A program made the translations under genes and the position numbers. From NCBI GenBank assembly GCA_019918135.1, contig WBZZ01001253.1:67501-131500 (forward strand): 64,000 bases of DNA. The letters run 5' to 3'. Positions 21,767 through 30,769 of this stretch are shown here, piece after piece (the stretch's first letter is position 1; the number at the start of each line of letters is the position of its first letter). This DNA is from Paulinella micropora. Taxonomy: Eukaryota > Cercozoa > Imbricatea > Euglyphida > Paulinellidae. Below the pieces are notes generated by a model. It did not search any database. It was given only the letters and a program-made list of their open reading frames with translations, and had not been told where the DNA came from.

Positions 21767-22018
21767 TTAGTATATATTAGACAAGTCTATTTTTTCTAAC
21801 TCAAAATATTCACTGATACATTTTCTAGAGCAAAAACAATAGTAATTAAAATACCACTTCATATTCTGAGCGTATATTATTGGACTTTCTACAACGGATA
21901 AAGTAAGTCCGCAGTTGTCGCATAATTCGTAATCGTCTGTTGGTAAATCGCGATTAAACAAAAAGAGTTTTATATATTCTTGTAAATCATACGGCAATCG
22001 TGCTATAATATCTATCAT
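21767..22018 (-). CDS. Small zinc-binding protein with F-box-like start (element A)
   Basis: 83 residues. The N-terminus, LPYDLQEYIKLFLF, resembles short F-box-like helices of viral proteins. It is followed by CDNC and FCSRKC pairs, which could bind one zinc. A TCCTATATATA box precedes the start. The function is not known. Confidence 0.45.
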   Translation of the reverse strand: MIDIIARLPYDLQEYIKLFLFNRDLPTDDYELCDNCGLTLSVVESPIIYAQNMKWYFNYYCFCSRKCISEYFELEKIDLSNIY

Positions 22019-22079
22019 ATCCTATATATAATTATATTATTTTAAAAATTTTAAAACAATATCAAAGAAAAAAATTTAA

Positions 22080-22559
22080 TCATCGAATTTGTACAATCCA
22101 ATTGATCAGGGCTGCCTCATGGTTCAATCTTGCCAACGCGGTAAGGCTGTTGTAAATAAACAACTCTTCCTGTGCCCCGCTCCCCTTTGATACCAGAAAA
22201 TAGTATTTGTATGATGGGTTTTTAATACTGGTATCATATTTCGCTCTTGCGTAAAGGCAATTGGGGTTTTCGCGGTGCGAAGATTTGCTGGCGAATAGTT
22301 TAATAGATTTCGTGGCTTTGACAAAAGCCTTTGACATCTCAACAAATCGCCCCGTAGAGGTAAGAGTAACCCGAGGAAGGTCGCTGAACTTTACCCACAG
22401 ACTGCGAGGAGCGACTCCCTTGCCATCTGCTGGCGACGGCGAAGGCGAAGGCACCACTGCTTTGACTTCTGCTTCCTCCTCCTCCTCAACTTCTTCGTCT
22501 TCCTCGTTGTGTTGCAATCCCATAGCCTCCATCTCGCCGGCGAGTTCCTCCGACATCAC
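22080..22559 (-). CDS. Acidic hypothetical protein (element A or acquired)
   Basis: 159 residues: an acidic low-complexity N-terminus (EEDEEVEEEEE), then a folded-looking C-terminal part with FSDLPRVTLTSTGRFVEMSKAFVKA and KYYFLVSKG. Base composition is richer in GC than in neighbouring element genes, which suggests a separate origin. No family was recognised. Confidence 0.4.
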   Translation of the reverse strand: MMSEELAGEMEAMGLQHNEEDEEVEEEEEAEVKAVVPSPSPSPADGKGVAPRSLWVKFSDLPRVTLTSTGRFVEMSKAFVKATKSIKLFASKSSHRENPNCLYARAKYDTSIKNPSYKYYFLVSKGSGAQEELFIYNSLTALARLNHEAALINWIVQIR

Positions 22560-22757
22560 CTACCCACACATCAAAAAGCACAAAAACACATATGTGGGTA
22601 GTGCCTGAAAGCCGTTCTAATCAATACACTAATCTATGCTTTTTATCAAATATACTTAAACTAATTATGAGGAGGTTGTAGCCTTATTTTGTTGTCTATC
22701 GTGTTGCTTGAGGAGAGGTGAGCAGGTAGGCAGATACACAACACAAACAAGGCTACT

Positions 22758-23266
22758 TTAATCCTCTCTCATGCATCTATACATATTCCCAGCATACTCG
22801 TTCATCAGTCTTTTTTCTGATTTAATTTGTACAGGGATATGTGCTGAGTATCTAATGTAAGATTGATTGAAAGAAAGTTTTTCGCTTTCAATCCCTCTAA
22901 GTATTCTATCTTGGACAACTTTACTAAACTCACTCCTATGCTCTCTCCTCCACTCTTTGAATAATTTTCTTTCTTTTTCAATCCTCCTCAATTCATTCTT
23001 CCTGTTCCTTTCATATTCTCTATCCTCCTCAACATTATTTTTTCCTTATCCAATCTTCCAATCATAATGTCAATCGCTCTCATCTTGGTTAGGTCGGGCT
23101 TGATTTTCTCCTTCAATAATTCTATTTCTTTATTTGCTTTAGTTACTCTTTCTTCGCATACTATCTTTGATTTCAATAATCTTGCTTTGCCCTCCCTATT
23201 GGTTTCAAAAACTTCAATCCATTCTTCAATCGTTCTGTCTTCTCTACTTACTAAGTTCTCGCTCAT
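22758..23266 (-). pseudogene. Coiled-coil hypothetical protein (element A, broken)
   Basis: Strongly charged, helical sequence (ERVTKANKEIELLKEKIKPDL, IEKERKLFKEWRREHR). No family was recognised. It is the outermost gene of element A on this side. It is broken, with about one break. Confidence 0.4.
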
Positions 23267-24162
23267 TCTGTTTCTGAGTTGCTTGCGGCCGTGCGGCAGG
23301 GCGGTGCCGCGGTGCCGCAGGGTTTGAGGTTTAGGTGGTGGCTGATATTTTATTTTTTCATTTTTCTCTTAAGTTGGATGTGTATAGTTTTATGATTGCG
23401 AATGCTGCAGTGATTTGAGATGAAGTACGCATAGATGAACGGGCAGGGTGCTCACACTCGGTTTTCTGTGTCGTGGGTTCAATTCTCATTCGTTAATTTT
23501 GACACTCATCGCCTTTTTATTTTTTTGTCCATTACCTTTTTACTTTTGGCGGAGCGGTGTGATGAGTTTTCTTTTTGATGTGCTTTACTCGTTTATTTCG
23601 TTTTTCCTTTATGGTTTTTAATTTTTTATAATGGTTAAAGTCATTTATGTTTTGCTTTTGTGTTTTCATTTCATTTTTACCAATTTTGTTTGCGCGGTTT
23701 TCTTGACACAAAAATCGTCGTTTGGCAACTTGGACGGCTGAGAGTGGTATTAAGCAACCGAGTGCGATAAATTCGTCTTAGTATTAATAGTGGCCAAGGT
23801 GTCCGAGTCCGACCCTTTTTTTAAAAAACTTTTTTGTGTGTCCATTATAAAAAGGGGGGGAGGAAGAAAAATTTACTTTTTTTATAAAAGGTTGGACAGG
23901 TTGGACAGGTGTAATACTAAGAAGAATTATACAATAAATATAGAAATTTAATAAGCGAAAAGTGTCCAACCTTTAAAACACAGGGTTGGACAGGACTTGG
24001 ACAGACTTGGACAGCAATAGGAGAAGATATTTCACTCACCCTGCTCTTATATTCTCTCTCGCTTGCTGTAATATTCCTGTTGTGTTATTCACCCCCCAAC
24101 CCCCCGCCACTCACTTCGTGAGTGTCCGCCCCCCTTCCCCTCATTTTGTTGTGTGATCATTC
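23267..24162. other. Gene-free right terminal region of element A with TTGGACAG iterons
   Basis: No gene was found. Repeats of the motif GGTTGGACAGG or CTTGGACAG occur at 23890-23900, 23899-23909, 23983-23994, 23996-24005 and 24006-24015, with an inverted copy at 23963-23973. The same motif lies inside both arms of the adjacent palindrome (24175-24185 and its mirror near 24530-24540). Such iterons could be binding sites for the recombinase or a replication protein. A short hairpin ACTCAC..GTGAGT lies near 24109-24123. Confidence 0.55.
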
Positions 24163-24552
24163 ATGTATTCGCGACTTGTCCAACCGCAAAGTATAAAACA
24201 AGCCTTAAAAAAGTAAAAAAAACCAACATAGGACATATAGAAAACATACATAGAAAATAAAAAAGTGTCAAATGTTTAACATAAATTTTTCTAACTGAGC
24301 ACATTAAGAGAGATTTTGACGAAAGGACACATAAACCATATACACGCAGTTTATATATATTTTTATGAAATAAAAATATGGTTTATGTGTCCTTTCGTCA
24401 AAATCTCTCTTAATGTGCTCAGTTAGAAAAATTTATGTTAAACATTTGACACTTTTTTTTTTCTATGTATGTTTTCTATATGTCCTATGTTGGTTTTTTT
24501 ACTTTTTTAAGGCTTGTTTTATACTTTGCGGTTGGACAAGTCGCGAATACAT
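24163..24552. repeat. 390-bp near-perfect palindrome (putative telomere-resolution site)
   Basis: The left arm 24163-24340 and right arm 24377-24552 are reverse complements over about 177 bp, differing only by small length changes in A or T runs. They are separated by a 36-nt AT-rich spacer. Each arm carries the GGTTGGACAA motif. The location, directly outside the last gene of an element that encodes a telomere-resolvase-like enzyme, is what a joined pair of hairpin telomeres would look like. A foldback MITE is the alternative. Confidence 0.8.
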
Positions 24553-24608
24553 AAATATATATATGTATATATATATATATAAGGAGGGGGGTATTACTAG
24601 TAGTAGTA

Positions 24609-24658
<50 letters not shown>

Positions 24659-24730
24659 TAAATAATAAAATAATAATAATGCTTTCTAACAATAACGATA
24701 ATGATGATAATAGTAATAATAATAATAATA
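24553..24730. repeat. TA, TAG and TAA microsatellites
   Basis: A TA-rich stretch to about 24582 is followed by (TAG)n at 24598-24658 and mixed TAA/GATAA repeats up to the first SINE. No gene. Confidence 0.85.
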
Positions 24731-24960
24731 GTGCTTCTCTGTCAATGGCTGATGCAAATCTGCACATGCGCCTCCATCGTCTCACCCGTGAGGGGAGTAC
24801 GAAGAATTGACGATAGGCTCTAATGACACCCCCGCAAGGGCAGTTCCAACACTTCCAGAGGGACCGGTATGTTCAATGAAATACTGGTGGCACCGACGGG
24901 AATCGAACTGGCGACAGGGCCCAGATGGTAGAACTTGACCACTGGGCTATCACGGTGTCC
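24731..24960 (-). mobile_element. tRNA-derived SINE, copy 1
   Basis: Read on the minus strand, the 72-nt head (24960-24889) starts GGACACCGTGATAGCCCAGTGGTC and contains an A box (TAGCCCAGTGG) and a B box (GTTCGATTCC), the internal RNA polymerase III promoter of tRNA-derived SINEs. An unrelated body follows, with the 3' segment GATGGAGGCGCATGTGCAG and an end in an ATT-type microsatellite tail. Confidence 0.85.
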
Positions 24961-24969
24961 ATAATAATC

Positions 24970-25007
<38 letters not shown>
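24961..25007. repeat. TAA microsatellite (tail of SINE copy 2)
   Basis: The TAA array separates SINE copies 1 and 2. On the minus strand it is the 3' tail of copy 2. Confidence 0.9.
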
Positions 25008-25008
<1 letters not shown>

Positions 25009-25276
25009 GTGCTTCTCTGTCAATGGCTGATGCATTTCTGCACATGCGCCTCCATCGTCTCACCCGTGAGGGGAGTACGAAGATTTGACGATAAGCTCTA
25101 ATGACACCCCCGCAAGGGCAGTTCCAACACTTCCAGACGGACCGGTATGTTCAATGAAAATACTGGTCCAGAAATAGACCGGTATGTTCAATGAAAATAC
25201 TGGTGGCACCGACGGGAATCGAACTGGCGACAGGGCCCAGATGGTAGAACTTGACCACTGGGCTATCACGGTGTCC
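25008..25276 (-). mobile_element. tRNA-derived SINE, copy 2
   Basis: Same head (25276-25205) and body as copy 1, with a 38-bp internal duplication of the segment GACCGGTATGTTCAATGAAA next to the tRNA-like head. This marks a subfamily shared with copies 3 and 4. Confidence 0.85.
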
Positions 25277-25278
25277 AC

Positions 25279-25315
<37 letters not shown>
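25277..25315. repeat. TAA microsatellite (tail of SINE copy 3)
   Basis: Simple TAA array between SINE copies 2 and 3. Confidence 0.9.
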
Positions 25316-25583
25316 GTGCTTCTCTGTCAATGGCTGATGCATTTCTGCACATGCGCCTCCATCGTCTCACCCTTGAGGGGAGTACGAAGAATTGACGATA
25401 AGCTCTAATGACACCCCCGCAAGGGCAGTTCCAACACTTCCAGACGGGCCGGTATGTTCAATGAAAATACTGGTCCAGAAATAGACCGGTATGTTCAATG
25501 AAAATACTGGTGGCACCGACGGGAATCGAACTGGCGACAGGGCCCAGATGGTAGAACTTGACCACTGGGCTATCACGGTGTCC
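25316..25583 (-). mobile_element. tRNA-derived SINE, copy 3
   Basis: Nearly identical to copy 2, including the 38-bp internal duplication; the head lies at 25583-25512. It is followed by a TAA array that belongs to the LINE tail. Confidence 0.85.
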
Positions 25584-25613
25584 CATAATAATAATAATAA
25601 TAATAATAATAAT
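25584..25613. repeat. TAA microsatellite (tail of LINE)
   Basis: Short TAA array between SINE copy 3 and the LINE 3' end. Confidence 0.85.
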
Positions 25614-27115
25614 AGGCTTCCTCAGACTATAGCATCAGATCCAGATCCTGGACATGTGCCTCCATTGGGTCACCGGGGTCAGCCGATCCCAACGCATTGT
25701 CAGAACACCAAACAGACATAGCAGCAACAGCAGGGGCAGATGGGGGCTGTGAAGTGCATGAAGAGCTAGATGCGAGGGTGTTAGCTGAAGAGAAGAACTC
25801 GGAGACACTACGCTGCGCTCCCGAACCCCTCTCTCTAGCCAGCACGTCCACACTGCGCGGACGGCCGCGCCGCGCAACATCAACGTCACTTGGGGGAGAG
25901 GGTGGGACAGAAGCTGATGGAACCTCAGTGAGGTCAATCACCTCCTCGCCCCCATCCTCCACCCCAAGCTCCTCCCTTTTACCCTCCCTAGCAGACCAAC
26001 ACTCAGACACATATGATCCAAACAACACATCCAACTTTGGAGGGGGACGCAACGCTGTAACCCCTAACAACGCAGCAAGCCTAAAGTTACTGCGGAAGCG
26101 CGACTTCCCCTGAAAAAGCTTACAAAACAATCGTGATTGATCCACAGGCGACATATCATCCCAACCCTGCCGCACAGAGCCCTCCCGCTCCCGCCCAAGC
26201 AACACATCCTCCACCACAACCTCACCACCTACGACCTCACCACCCTCCTCACTCCCTCCATCCCCCTCAGCACCCCCCAAAGCCATGCCACCGAGCCTCT
26301 GCATACTCAGCACCAGCTGCTTACGTCTCCCCTCATGCATGGGGCAATCCCATAAGAAGTGCGCAAGGGATTCATTGACATCATCATGACAACAGAAGCA
26401 GCGAGGGGACATGCCACTGACCAACTTGCTGCGGTACAACCGAAGGCGGTTGTTGCAGCTGAGCAACCTTCTCCGAAGCAGATTATAATGCGCATCATCA
26501 AGGGCTACCCATCTTGGGAACTCCTTAGTTCCAAAGACTTGTCTTAGGATGACTCGCAGGCCATCAGTAAGATCGCTGCCTGCCTCTCGCTTGTCCCACA
26601 TCAGTTGCTGCACCATCTTGACGTCCTGCTGAAGGGCCCACTTGTCCACAGTCGAACTCCAACCTTCGAGGTCCTTCTCTGAGCTATTTAGGAGCTCCTG
26701 AAGCCCTTGTTGTAGATCCATTGAGTCCCTGATAGCGCCTTCGGCCTCCGCAGTCCAGTCGGATTTGACTTGAGATGCGATGACAGGAAATCGCTTCTCC
26801 GGTAGAACACGCAGCCGTCCATAGAACTTCAGTTGCGCCGCCCGCCGCAAACGCTCCGCACTCAAAGAGCGCGCCAGAAAGAGTGTAATCCACTTGCTTG
26901 TCTTAGGGCTGATGCCGAGAATCATTCTCATGGGGCGCAGCATTGCTGCCTCCAGCTTGGTGAGCTGCGATACGGGGGCACGCCAGACATCGAAGGCGTA
27001 CTTCAGCTTGGCCCCCACAAGTTGATTCCAGCACATGAGACGATACCTAGCTTGTATCTCACCTGCACACCACAAAGAGTACCAACCTGCGGTGGCGACT
27101 TCAGTGACACGCGTA
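25614..27115 (-). mobile_element. 5'-truncated LINE (non-LTR retrotransposon)
   Basis: The minus-strand open frame of 482 residues (25627-27075) covers the C-terminal third of a LINE ORF2: the post-catalytic thumb and connector (KYAFDVWRAPVSQLTKLE, ILGISPKTSKWITLFLARS), then the Cys/His motif CFCCHDDVNESLAHFLWDC typical of the zf-RVT region, then a Ser/Pro-rich tail. The reverse-transcriptase catalytic core is absent, so the copy was truncated on insertion at about 27115. The 3' end (25614-25680) resembles the SINE 3' end and also finishes in ATT repeats, so this LINE family is a candidate driver of the SINEs. Confidence 0.8.
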
Positions 27116-27785
<670 letters not shown>

Positions 27786-27854
<69 letters not shown>

Positions 27855-27872
27855 TAATAATAATAATAATAA

Positions 27873-27906
<34 letters not shown>

Positions 27907-27957
27907 TACAATAACAATGACGTTGGTGGTAATATTAATAACAAACAAACAAACAAA

Positions 27958-27996
<39 letters not shown>

Positions 27997-28021
27997 AATA
28001 AAATAAATAATAATAATAATG

Positions 28022-28098
<77 letters not shown>

Positions 28099-28115
28099 CT
28101 ATCTATCTGTCTATC
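27786..28115. repeat. Composite TAA, TAG, AAAT microsatellite
   Basis: About 330 bp of TAA arrays grade into TAG arrays twice, with an AAAT stretch near 27945-28005. Poly-N, poly-I and poly-S frames are artefacts. Confidence 0.95.
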
Positions 28116-28184
28116 TATCTGTTTGTCTTTTTATACCAGCGGAATGTGCACGTTTCATCCTCTGGAATTTTCTGTGGACGCGGT

Positions 28185-28365
28185 CTATTGAAGAAGCGTT
28201 TTCTGGAAACTTTTCTTCCACAGCTGAAGCAACCTACTTTTGTGAATTGTTGGTTGTGACTCAAAAATGTTTATGAGAAATTGTTTTTCCTGTTTAGAAA
28301 AGCTTTGCCCTTTTGCTTGGAGGGCAGCCTGGAGCTCTTGATAAAGCACCGGTGGCTGTGCCGCT
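28185..28365 (-). CDS. Possible exon, unrecognised
   Basis: A minus-strand acceptor-like tract at about 28366 leads into a frame reading QPPVLYQELQAALQAKG and KQEKQFLINIFESQ, which has coding-like composition and no low complexity. No family, start or second exon was identified. Confidence 0.25.
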
Positions 28366-29008
28366 ATCGCAGAATCAGGAAGAGCCGTAAAGAACGTACA
28401 AAAGAAAAAAATATATTTCACATTTTTATTATGCGCACCGGCGCAGTCACGTTCTAGTACCAGTATTGAAACCAACCCGAGCGAAGGGGGTGGAGGAAAG
28501 GGAGAGGTGGTGGGGGGGGGGGGGGGGTCCCGTACGTTTGGGAAACGGGGTAGGTAAAGGTGGGCTTGAGATGACAATCCTTCTAAATTGTTTAGCACCC
28601 TTCTGTTTCGAGGACGGGGAGGCGAGGGGTTAGAAAGAGAGAAGCCAAGAGAGGAGGGAGGGGGGGGGGGGGAGGTTTTAAAAAAAGAATCTGTCTCACT
28701 CTTTACTTTTCATTCCTGCGGTTTCCTGCATTCTGTTTTTTAATCATCTCTTCTGTTCCGTTGCTGATGCCTAAAAAAAAAATCTTTCTCCCACCCGCCG
28801 ACCTTCTCTCAGCCCAAGATTTGCGCTGCCATCGCCCTCAACAAAAAAAAGAAAAAGAATTACCCTCCTCCTTCTTTCATCATCGTAAACAAAAAACCAC
28901 CGTGCCAATAAAAAAAAGGGCAGTATCTGTGCCTAAAACTGGAGCTAGATTTCACACCAACAACTAGATAGATATCTTGGTTTTTTTAGTCAAGAAACAA
29001 GAGAACAG
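28366..29008. other. Gene-free stretch with G homopolymers
   Basis: Contains G runs near 28512-28527 and 28660-28672 and A runs. No gene was recognised. It ends at the start codon of the next plus-strand gene. Confidence 0.4.
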
Positions 29009-30512
29009 ATGAGCAAGCTTCAGGTGCAGACGCTGTGCGCCCCGCTGCCGGAGTGGGAATGGAAAGACTTACTGAGCGAAACAGAGAAAAATGGATGTCA
29101 AAGCCTCGCAAACGTTGCGGATTGGTCGTCTGATAAGTACGACAGCTCGCCCAACCTATTTTATGTGTGCCTAACCGGGATTAGGCTGTTGATGTCGTGC
29201 CAGGAAAAAAAAGGAGACTACAGTGCCTTGACTTGCCGGCTCCGTTCCCCAGACATCCAGCTGCTAATTTATCATCAATTAGAACAAGTGGCAGTGGGCG
29301 ATGACTGTCCAAGCAGCCCCGAGATGCTGCAGATCTTGCTGGCCATCGTTATGTTCAGGTATTGTAGCGGCGACCGGGCTCTGGTGCTCGACCTTTGCCA
29401 GAACAGGATCCGCGGCTGGCTCGGCTTCTCGGAAAAAAAAGAAACAAAGACCATCCCATGTCTAGCAAAGTGGGAGGACCTGCAGCCAGTTCTGCGTTTG
29501 TTCCGGCAAGTTCGGCACAAATGTGTGGCCGCCCTAGCCCAGTAGGTCTTCCAAGAAATGGAACGGGTTCGTCGTCACCAACCCGAACCCCGGCTGTTTA
29601 GCCCCACAGTAGTACACCGAGTCGCCATGTTCGCTCGTGACGATATTGAGGACATGGAGTTTGACGCTAGCGCACTGAAGAACAAGATTGTTCAGTTCAG
29701 GGGCGGAATGGTGACGTCGTCTAAGAAACTGGTAGACAAATTGCGGCCAGCAATGACTAACCTTTCGTCCATAGCCTTCTACGACGTAAATTGGCTTCTG
29801 GCACAAGATGAGCTGCCAGAGGAAGCGGGCAGGCTTTGTGTGCCTTGGCTGAAGTTCAAGTGCTCCGAATTTTGGTGCAAGGGCACCCTGACGGTCGCCG
29901 GCGAGACGGTGATTGTGGAGCTATGCTGGAACCTCCAATCGCTGCGGGTAAGACTACTTGACCGTTGAACTTGTGGAAAACCCTCATTTAAGGCTCGTCA
30001 CGCTTGAGCGCCAGGACGCCGACAAACATGGTTACGGGGCCGAAGTATTCTTATCGTCAGTACCAAGTGACCTGATCAATGTCGAGTTTTGCAACGTGTC
30101 TACCAAGGCCTCGGTCTACCTTAGGAACAAGATTGCGGGAATCCTACAGGCGGGCCTAGGTCAAAAAGCACCGAACCGGCTTGTCATCCAGGGCGATGTG
30201 CCAAAGGCCTTAGTGGATGTCAAGCACCTGGTTGTGACTGGCGATGCAAAATGTTTGGCCAGCATTGAGATTAACACATGCTACGCATAGCACGGATCGA
30301 CCTGCTGCAAACAAACGCCCAGGAAAGCACACGGCTGTGTTTCTATCAATCTGATTTCCGGAACACCCTTGTTAACGCGTGCCTGCCTCTCCCAAAAATA
30401 TCTAGCATGGCCGCAGTTCGTTCCGTTGAGGAAGTTCTGCTTGACACGACAACTGCTTCCTCCCCTCAAGTAGACGACCTTCAGTTTGCAAGCGGCTATT
30501 TACGGCCGGTCG

Positions 30513-30547
<35 letters not shown>

Positions 30548-30560
30548 CGTCGTCACTAAA
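29009..30560 (+). CDS. Unrecognised host protein, possibly LRR-like, in several frames
   Basis: Starts at the ATG at 29009 (MSKLQVQTLCAPLPEWEW). Successive coding-like frames cover 29009-29545, about 29613-29968, 29985-30290 and 30290-30513. The later part (RLVTLERQDADKHG, LINVEFCNVS, KHLVVTGDAKCLASIEI) has a repeated hydrophobic spacing like degenerate leucine-rich repeats. The frame changes may be short introns (a donor-like GTAAGA at 29950 and acceptor-like CCCACAG at 29612 exist, but the phases do not fit cleanly), sequence errors or decay. The last frame runs into a 32-base G run. No family is assigned. Confidence 0.4.
30514..30545. repeat. 32-base G homopolymer
   Basis: Uninterrupted G run at the 3' end of the plus-strand gene. 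It is the longest G/C homopolymer in the window. Confidence 0.95.
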
Positions 30561-30769
30561 CAACCAAGGCCTCAGCAACTGAGACTTGTTAAAATAAATC
30601 CATAATCCTCGCCTTTTTTTCCCCCCTTCTGCAGTTTTTTTTTTGTTCGTGTTGGTCTTGAAATTGACTCTCTATTGCACTGTCAACCCTCCTCCCTCCC
30701 CAATCCAAATTTTTTACTGCTTCTTATTAAAGCAATACTTTTTTTTTGGGCACCGCCGGCCGGTTGTTA

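Larger units (their letters stand above)
10051..24552. mobile_element. Element A: Polinton-like virus fossil with telomere-resolvase-like recombinase
   Basis: AT-rich block of densely packed short genes typical of Polinton-like viruses. It holds two fibre genes, an FtsK/HerA-type packaging ATPase, major and minor capsid proteins, a PLA2-like domain, a GIY-YIG remnant, a tyrosine recombinase and small hypothetical proteins. No PolB or rve integrase is seen. The left edge lies in the fibre gene next to host repeats. The right edge is taken as the palindrome at 24163-24552. The element is broken, with at least half a dozen genes damaged, and a fragment of an LTR-type retroelement lies inside it. 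Nearly identical palindrome arms suggest a fairly recent arrival. The boundaries are inferred, with no target-site duplication found. Confidence 0.75.

Noticed and set aside
23433-23497. tRNA-like sequence with a B-box-like GGGTTCAATTC near the right end of element A
   Set aside because: A T-arm can be drawn, but the acceptor stem and anticodon stem do not pair, so it is at most a decayed tRNA-derived piece and was not called as a tRNA.
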